Assembly (NCBI GenBank): GCA_934561485.1
Contig: CAKTGS010000039.1
Coordinates: forward strand, 1-17,787
DNA length: 17,787 bases
From: an uncultured Faecalibacterium sp.
Lineage (GTDB): Bacteria > Bacillota > Clostridia > Oscillospirales > Ruminococcaceae
Direction: 5' to 3'
A program made the position numbers and the translations under genes. This document shows, in pieces, positions 13,984 through 17,787 of this stretch (positions within the stretch are counted from its first letter, which is position 1; the number at the start of each line of letters is the position of its first letter). Under the pieces are notes generated by a model, which had not been told where the DNA came from, made no database searches, and saw only the letters and a list, made by a program, of their open reading frames with translations.

Positions 13984-14238
13984 TTACTTACGCAGACCCA
14001 GAGTTGCGATCAGAGCACGGTAACGCTCGATGTCCTTCTTCTGGAGATAAGCCAGCAGATTGCGGCGACGGCCAACCATCTTCATCAGACCGCGGCGGCT
14101 GTGGTGATCGTTGGGGTTCTTCTTCAGGTGCTCGTTCAGCTCGTTGATGTGAGCGGTCAGCAGAGCGACCTGGACTTCGGGAGAGCCAGTGTCCTTCTCG
14201 GTCAGAGCGACTTTGGCCATAACTTCCTGCTTGTTCAT
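13984..14238 (-). CDS. rpsO: 30S ribosomal protein S15
   Basis: S15 binds 16S rRNA early in assembly of the small subunit platform. The 84-residue protein carries the diagnostic [19 protein letters not shown], the rRNA-binding DHHSRRGL and the C-terminal [20 protein letters not shown], ending GLRK. The N-terminus before DTGS is about five residues shorter than in E. coli S15. The chosen ATG has AGAGGT eight bases upstream, and an ATG between them is out of frame, so the short N-terminus appears real. Its own promoter and a structured leader lie upstream; a strong terminator lies downstream, before pnp. Confidence 0.98.
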   Translation of the reverse strand: MNKQEVMAKVALTEKDTGSPEVQVALLTAHINELNEHLKKNPNDHHSRRGLMKMVGRRRNLLAYLQKKDIERYRALIATLGLRK

Positions 14239-14273
14239 AGTAACATACCTCTTTATTAAATTTTATTTGCCAA

Positions 14274-14331
14274 TGGCACAGCGGCGGGAAACGGCATTCC
14301 CAAAAGCGGGCATACTCCCAGCCCCGTGCCA
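14274..14331 (-). promoter_or_regulatory. Structured rpsO leader, possible S15 autoregulatory site
   Basis: The roughly 100-base leader can form a closing stem TGGCAC/GTGCCA (14274-14279/14326-14331) enclosing two hairpins: GGGAA/TTCCC (14286-14290/14297-14301) and GGGC/GCCC (14308-14311/14321-14324). Together they make a three-way junction. S15 is known to repress its own mRNA through leader structures, including junctions that mimic its rRNA site. Assignment here is inferred from shape and position. Confidence 0.5.
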
Positions 14332-14344
14332 CGGTAACAGATAC

Positions 14345-14373
14345 AGTATAACAGACTGCAGGGCAAAAAGCAA
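14345..14373 (-). promoter_or_regulatory. Sigma-A promoter of rpsO
   Basis: On minus, TTGCTT (14368-14373), a 17-bp spacer and TATACT (14345-14350) form a strong promoter. The -35 lies inside the hairpin at 14358-14390. Confidence 0.82.
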
Positions 14374-14390
14374 GGATTTTTTTGCCCTGC
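14358..14390 (-). terminator. Hairpin after the CPBP gene, overlapping the rpsO -35
   Basis: GCAGGGCAAAAA (14358-14369) and TTTTTGCCCTGC (14379-14390) form a perfect 12-bp stem with a short loop. It starts five bases past the stop of the minus-strand CPBP gene. The T-run lies within the stem rather than after it, so it is an atypical terminator. Confidence 0.5.
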
Positions 14391-14394
14391 TGCT

Positions 14395-15231
14395 TTATTT
14401 TTGGGCGTATGCCCCCCAGTACAGCTGCACCTCCGGCAGTTTCTTTTTCCGCAGCAGAAACAGCACCGGGATCACGTACACCAGCACCGACAGCAGCATG
14501 GAAGCATCGTAAGCGCTCACGCTCTCGGACACGGTGGTGGTGCCGTACAGCCCGCCGATGAGCATGGAGGAAATGTCCATAGCTCCGTGCAGGAACACGG
14601 TCACCCACAGATTGCCGGTGCGGAAATAAACGGCCGCAAACAGGGTGCCCAGCGAAGCCGCAAACACACACTGCATCAGCACACCAAAGGGTGCCGAACC
14701 GGACAGATTGGTCAGGTGCGCTGCGCCAAACAGCACACCGGACAGCACGCAGGCCTTCCACACACCGGCCCGGCTGGTGCCGTAGTGTTCCAGCAGGGTC
14801 TCAGCCACCACGCCCCGGAACAGAAATTCCTCTGCCACGCCCACCGAGAACATGCCCAGCAGAAAACTCAGGATCTGCCCGGCAGGCTTCAGGGGCAGGT
14901 CCGGGCGCTGCCCCGCCAGGGTGCTGCAGGCCGCATAGCCGATGAGCACCAGCGGATACATGCCCACCAGCAGCCCGTTGAAAAAGCCGCAGCCCCGCCG
15001 GGTAAGCAGCCGCAGCCGCCCGGTGCGCGCCAGCAGCAGCACCGCTGCAGCGGCCCCTGCCAGCTCCTGTGCCAGACTGAGCTTGTACTCATCCAGCGCG
15101 GAAAGATCTGCTCCCGCCAGCAGCAGCCCGAATGTGAGCACCATGCTGGAAAGGAACAACACCAGCAGAAACAGTACCTCGGCAAATACACAGTACCCCA
15201 GCGGGTGTGCCGTGCGCAGTCGTTTGAGCAT
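14395..15231 (-). CDS. CPBP family intramembrane glutamic/metal-dependent protease
   Basis: The 278-residue integral membrane protein belongs to the CPBP (CAAX protease and bacteriocin-processing, Abi) family. Several hydrophobic segments are seen, starting about 15-40. The family motifs are intact: EEFLFRG (Glu134, Glu135, Arg139), FGAAHL (His172) and HGAMD (His215, Asp219). Members include bacteriocin self-immunity proteins and membrane proteases of unknown substrate. Its distance from the double-glycine peptide, about 6 kb with housekeeping genes between, gives no support for an immunity role here. AGGAGG lies six bases before the ATG. The gene is monocistronic on minus, upstream of rpsO, and divergent from the NSS transporter. 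Confidence 0.9.
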   Translation of the reverse strand: MLKRLRTAHPLGYCVFAEVLFLLVLFLSSMVLTFGLLLAGADLSALDEYKLSLAQELAGAAAAVLLLARTGRLRLLTRRGCGFFNGLLVGMYPLVLIGYAACSTLAGQRPDLPLKPAGQILSFLLGMFSVGVAEEFLFRGVVAETLLEHYGTSRAGVWKACVLSGVLFGAAHLTNLSGSAPFGVLMQCVFAASLGTLFAAVYFRTGNLWVTVFLHGAMDISSMLIGGLYGTTTVSESVSAYDASMLLSVLVYVIPVLFLLRKKKLPEVQLYWGAYAQK

Positions 15232-15261
15232 ACAAAGCCTCCTGTCGGATCGTTTTGCTCC

Positions 15262-15270
15262 ATTCTACCA
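15262..15270 (-). promoter_or_regulatory. Extended -10 promoter of the CPBP gene
   Basis: On minus, TGGTAGAAT provides an extended -10 (TAGAAT, 15262-15267) about 30 bases upstream of the ATG. No good -35 at usual spacing was found. Confidence 0.5.
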
Positions 15271-15303
15271 CAATTCCGCAAAAAGCGATAGTGTTTCTCC
15301 CGT

Positions 15304-15328
15304 CCTGCCATGCTGCGGCAGGTTTTTT
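15304..15328 (+). terminator. Orphan terminator-like hairpin upstream of the NSS transporter promoter
   Basis: CCTGCC/GGCAGG (15304-15309/15317-15322) with a seven-base loop is followed by six T residues on plus. No plus-strand gene ends before it; it precedes the transporter promoter at 15360. Confidence 0.65.
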
Positions 15329-15359
15329 CACGTTTTCGGCTCCCGCCGGTGCAAAACTG

Positions 15360-15388
15360 TTGAGTTTGCACAAGCATCATGGTACAAT
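15360..15388 (+). promoter_or_regulatory. Promoter of the NSS transporter
   Basis: TTGAGT (15360-15365), 17 bp and TACAAT (15383-15388). A perfect inverted repeat ACAATAA-CT-TTATTGT (15384-15399) overlaps the -10 and predicted start, and may be an operator or a 5' hairpin. Confidence 0.75.
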
Positions 15389-15433
15389 AACTTTATTGTC
15401 ACACAAGAAAATACAATCGTCAGGAGAATCATC

Positions 15434-16807
15434 ATGGAAACACATCCGCAAAAACGCAGCGCCTTTTCCGGTAAGATCGGCTTTGTGCTGTCGGCTGCCG
15501 GTGCCTCGGTGGGTCTGGGCAACATCTGGCGCTTCCCGTATCTGGCCGCCAAATACGGCGGCGGCATCTTTCTGCTAATCTACATCGTGCTGGCCGTCAC
15601 CTTTGGCTACACCATGATCGTAGCCGAAACTGCCCTGGGCCGCATGACCCGCAAAAGCCCGGTGGGTGCCTTTGCCGCTTTTGGCAAGCAGAACAAGCGG
15701 CCCTTCGGCGGCTGGATCAACGCCGTCATTCCCATTCTGATCGTACCTTATTATTCGGTGATCGGCGGCTGGGTCATCCGGTATCTTTCCGCCTACGTGT
15801 CCGGCCACGGCAGCGAGCTGGCCGCCGATGGCTATTTTTCCGGCTTTATTTCCAGCGGTATCTCCGCCGAGATCTGCTTTGTCATTTTTGCCACCCTGAC
15901 GCTGGCCATCATCTTTGCCGGTGTGCGCAACGGCGTGGAGCGTGTTTCCAAAGTGATGATGCCCATTTTGGTGGTGCTGTCAGTGGTCATTGCCGGGTAC
16001 TCGGTCACCCGCCCGGACGCACTGGCCGGTGTCAAGTATTTCCTGGTGCCCAATGTGGCAAACTTTTCCTGGATGACTGTGGTCACCGCCATGGGGCAGA
16101 TGTTCTATTCCCTGTCCATTGCCATGGGCATCCTGGTCACCTTTGGTTCCTATATGAAAAAGGACATTTCCATTGAGGAATCCACTGAAAACGTGGAGAT
16201 CTTCGACACGGCCATTGCCATTATGGCCGGCCTGATGATCATTCCAGCCGTGTTCGCCTTTTCCGGCGGCGACCCGGACACCCTGCAGGCCGGCCCGGCG
16301 CTGATGTTCATCACAATTCCCAAGGTGTTCGACAGCATGGGCCTGGGCACTGTGACCGGAGTGCTGTTCTTCACCCTGGTGCTGTTTGCCGCCGTGACCA
16401 GCTCCATTGCCCTGACCGAAAGCGCAGTATCCACCTTTGAGGACGAGCTTGGCTGGAGCCGCACCCGCTCCATCCTGCTGATTGGTGCCATCATGCTGGT
16501 TCTGGGCAGCCTATCGGCCCTGGGCTATGGCCCGCTGGCCAATGTGCGGGTGCTGGGGATGCAGTTCCTGGACTTTTTCGACTTCCTGACCAACTCGGTC
16601 ATGATGCCCATTGCGGCCATTGCCACCTGCCTGCTGGTTTCCCGCGTGGTAGGCGTGCAGCGCATCGAGCAGGAAGTGACCCTGGAAGGCAAACCGTTCC
16701 GCCGCAAAAAGGTGTTCAACTTCATGATCCAGTACCTGTGCCCGGTGTTTGCCGCCATCATTCTTATCAGCTCGGTGGCCAACGCCCTGGGGCTGATCTC
16801 CATGTAA
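15434..16807 (+). CDS. Sodium-dependent amino acid transporter, neurotransmitter:sodium symporter (NSS/SNF) family
   Basis: This is a predicted sodium-coupled importer of amino acids or related amines in the cytoplasmic membrane, of the LeuT fold. The 457-residue protein fits the bacterial members with eleven or twelve helices. The first helix has the family signature GASVGLGNIWRFPYLAAKYG (from about 23), with the unwound GLGN segment that binds substrate and sodium, followed by GGGIFLLIYI. AMGQMFYSLSIAMG in the middle is the helix 6 equivalent. Later helices (VTGVLFFTLVLFAAVTSSIALTE region) also match the family, including the serines of helix 8. AGGAG is eight bases before the ATG at 15434; the frame extends upstream but crosses the promoter. 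Substrate cannot be assigned from sequence. No terminator with a T-run lies directly after it. Confidence 0.93.
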   Translation: METHPQKRSAFSGKIGFVLSAAGASVGLGNIWRFPYLAAKYGGGIFLLIYIVLAVTFGYTMIVAETALGRMTRKSPVGAFAAFGKQNKRPFGGWINAVIPILIVPYYSVIGGWVIRYLSAYVSGHGSELAADGYFSGFISSGISAEICFVIFATLTLAIIFAGVRNGVERVSKVMMPILVVLSVVIAGYSVTRPDALAGVKYFLVPNVANFSWMTVVTAMGQMFYSLSIAMGILVTFGSYMKKDISIEESTENVEIFDTAIAIMAGLMIIPAVFAFSGGDPDTLQAGPALMFITIPKVFDSMGLGTVTGVLFFTLVLFAAVTSSIALTESAVSTFEDELGWSRTRSILLIGAIMLVLGSLSALGYGPLANVRVLGMQFLDFFDFLTNSVMMPIAAIATCLLVSRVVGVQRIEQEVTLEGKPFRRKKVFNFMIQYLCPVFAAIILISSVANALGLISM

Positions 16808-16813
16808 AACACA

Positions 16814-17067
16814 GAGCGAAGCAGTCAAAACCACCGGCTGAGCCGGTGGCTTGAGTAAGCCCTAGAAGGGCACCTTACTGGCAAAGCCCCTGCAAGGGGC
16901 CATGAGCAAGCATCTTTCATCTGCATTACTTGCCCTACTGCTCTAACGAGCTATGCCCATAAAGTGTATCTTCTAAGATGACAATTTCTTTGTCATTTCG
17001 CTTCGCTCAAAGCTTATAGCTAAAGCATTTTTACTCCACCAGCCTAGCTGGTGGTTTTGAATCGCTC
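16814..17067. mobile_element. Non-coding element with palindromic ends (IS200/IS605-derived or MITE-like)
   Basis: The ends carry imperfect terminal inverted repeats: TCAAAACCACCGGC (16825-16838) and, on minus, TCAAAACCACCAGC (17060-17047), each preceded by GAGCGA (16814-16819 and 17067-17062). Each end folds into a hairpin with a three-base loop: CCACCGGC-TGA-GCCGGTGG (16831-16849) and CCACCAGC-CTA-GCTGGTGG (17036-17054). Inside lie further hairpins: AGTAAG-CCCT-AGA-AGGG-CAC-CTTACT (16854-16879), GCCCCT-GCA-AGGGGC (16886-16900) and ATGACAA/TTGTCAT (16978-16984/16990-16996). No transposase frame is present. Subterminal palindromes of this kind are typical of IS200/IS605 elements and their short derivatives. 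Assignment is by architecture only. Confidence 0.6.
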
Positions 17068-17076
17068 AAGCTAACC

Positions 17077-17127
17077 AACAAAAGAAACGCTCTTGTCGGT
17101 GTAAAACTGGCAGGAGCGTTTCTTGTT
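17077..17127 (-). terminator. Terminator of the six-cysteine protein gene
   Basis: AAGAAACGCTC (17082-17092) pairs with GAGCGTTTCTT (17114-17124), with wobble pairing continuing inside. On minus the stem runs into CTTTTGTT, eight bases past the stop codon, which suits termination of the minus-strand gene. Confidence 0.75.
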
Positions 17128-17134
17128 GAAGCGA

Positions 17135-17401
17135 TTAAAAAAGCCCTTTAACTTTTTCAAGATGATCTATAGCTGCTTGGAGTTCGTTCTGGAGAAAAGC
17201 TTTAGAAGAATTTGCCCGCTTGTAGGGGCACCCTTCGCACTTGCTGGGGCCTTTGGGCGGTTCGATCAGATAGTAGCAGTTCTCTTTGCCGAGAACGCAA
17301 CCCTTCTTTCGATTTTTCCAGAAGAAGCAGTGCCGGCAATCTGCCGGGCGGGAAGCATGGTAGCGGATACCGTCCATCGTGACGGTCAGAACTTTTTTCA
17401 T
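17135..17401 (-). CDS. Small six-cysteine protein, probable zinc-binding, function unknown
   Basis: The 88-residue protein has three cysteine pairs: CRHC (22, 25), Cys35 and Cys42 flanking the VLGKEN segment, and CEGC (55, 58). Aromatic residues (FFW, YY) lie beside them. The pattern suggests one or two structural zinc sites in a cytoplasmic protein; no signal peptide is seen. I recognise no named family, although small cysteine-rich proteins of this style are frequent in Firmicute mobile and accessory regions. AAGGAGG lies eight bases before the ATG, strong support that it is translated. No promoter is evident in the 45 bases between it and the upstream minus-strand terminator, so it may be expressed by read-through. 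Confidence 0.75.
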   Translation of the reverse strand: MKKVLTVTMDGIRYHASRPADCRHCFFWKNRKKGCVLGKENCYYLIEPPKGPSKCEGCPYKRANSSKAFLQNELQAAIDHLEKVKGLF

Positions 17402-17446
17402 CGGTAAACCCTCCTTTGATGGATTCGGGAAGTTCAGCCCGAAAAC

Positions 17447-17497
17447 AAAAAAGCGCGTTCCTCTTTCTGTTCCGAGAGAACAGCGAGTGAACGCGCT
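17447..17497 (-). terminator. Strong terminator for an upstream minus-strand gene outside or at the window edge
   Basis: On minus, AGCGCGTTC closes against its partner over 9 bp (17452-17460/17489-17497) with an inner stem CTGTTC/GAACAG (17467-17472/17478-17483), followed by TTTTTTGTTTT. No gene is recognised between 17498 and 17787, so the transcript it ends is not visible here. Confidence 0.85.
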
Positions 17498-17550
17498 ATG
17501 TATGGAGAAAAGTGTTTTGCACGGTTTCGGGCAGGAATGTGGAGAATAGA

Positions 17551-17586
17551 TTTACACAAATTATCTTGTGTTTACATGGATTTACA
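17551..17586. repeat. Phased TTTACA repeats with an overlapping dyad
   Basis: TTTACA occurs at 17551, 17571 and 17581, spaced by exactly 20 and 10 bp, on one face of the helix. The dyad ACACAA-ATTATC-TTGTGT (17554-17571) lies between the first two. The arrangement resembles a protein binding region; the cognate protein is unknown. Confidence 0.4.
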
Positions 17587-17653
17587 GGAAAGCGGCTACC
17601 AATTTTAGCAGAGAGCCGGAAAACAGAGTTCAAAAGGTGCTTTATGGGGCTTC

Positions 17654-17714
17654 ATTAGCTGGAAACCTGATTTTATTAGCTGGAACCGAAAATTCTGCTA
17701 ATGGCATTAGCTGG
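17654..17714. repeat. Three ATTAGCTGG direct repeats with an inverted copy
   Basis: ATTAGCTGG occurs at 17654, 17675 and 17706; the third also forms GCTAAT-GGC-ATTAGC (17697-17711). The stretch 17498-17787 holds no supported gene; these repeats, the TTTACA array and a terminal hairpin are all I see in it. Confidence 0.5.
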
Positions 17715-17742
17715 CTAATTTTGGTGATAGGTTCAAAATGAA

Positions 17743-17787
17743 AAATGCGAAGATCGTCTTTCACATGGAAAAATGACCTTCGCATTT
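17743..17787. terminator. Long hairpin at the window end, probable bidirectional terminator
   Basis: AAATGCGAAG (17743-17752) and CTTCGCATTT (17778-17787) pair perfectly over ten bp. On minus the stem runs into TTTTTCATTTTG, a terminator-like tail. The stem may extend beyond the window. Confidence 0.55.

Noticed and set aside
11425..14259. Very long plus-strand open frame (about 944 codons) opposite pnp and rpsO
   Set aside because: It is the mirror of two highly conserved minus-strand genes, has unnatural His/Ala/Leu/Gly-rich composition and no recognisable domain. Its open state follows from codon bias of the real genes.
14395..15231. CPBP protease as immunity protein for the double-glycine peptide
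   Set aside because: It is about 6 kb away on the opposite strand with a pilus cassette, pnp and rpsO between; CPBP proteins are common and nothing here links the two.
17654..17714. ATTAGCTGG copies as a CRISPR array
   Set aside because: Only three 9-bp units with unequal spacing (21 and 31 bp); too short and irregular, and no cas genes are present.

Overview
The window looks like chromosomal DNA from a GC-rich gut Firmicute of the Oscillospiraceae/Ruminococcaceae (Faecalibacterium or Subdoligranulum-like). This rests on Firmicute-type RBSs (AAGGAGG), sigma-A promoters often written TTGCTT-17-TACAAT, the rpsO-pnp order, and an LPETG pilin with a class C sortase. It is a judgement from sequence character, not a database match.

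Layout. Positions 1-109 hold the end of a tRNA-Cys gene and its terminator. Positions 186-416 are a hairpin-rich non-coding stretch, followed by recG. A small metallophosphoesterase (minus) is divergent from a D,D-carboxypeptidase-fold membrane protein whose three catalytic motifs are all altered. A bidirectional terminator separates that gene from a complete tRNA-Gln (minus). Directly behind the tRNA lies an AT-richer islet (about 4988-7375). It carries a small XRE regulator (minus), a 42-bp nested palindromic operator with a near-consensus promoter, and a two-gene operon for a TPR lipoprotein and a secreted protein of unknown function.

Positions 7426-11610 form a surface and secretion region. 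One unit encodes a single InlB-repeat membrane protein and an 81-residue double-glycine-leader peptide. After a terminator, a second unit encodes a signal peptidase I, an LPETG pilin and a class C sortase, with an internal terminator between pilin and sortase. These last three genes form a minimal sortase-assembled pilus cassette: the peptidase can process the pilin precursor, and the sortase can polymerise it.

Positions 11632-15231 are housekeeping on the minus strand: pnp, rpsO (with a structured leader) and a CPBP-family membrane protease. A sodium-dependent NSS/SNF transporter follows on plus. The right end (16814-17787) looks accessory: a roughly 250-bp element with palindromic ends, a small six-cysteine protein on minus, strong minus-strand terminators and several short repeat arrays.

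The best candidates for something undescribed are the XRE/lipoprotein/secreted-protein islet with its operator, the double-glycine peptide co-transcribed with an InlB-repeat protein without its own exporter in view, and the carboxypeptidase-fold pseudoenzyme. No CRISPR array, rRNA or intact transposase gene was seen.
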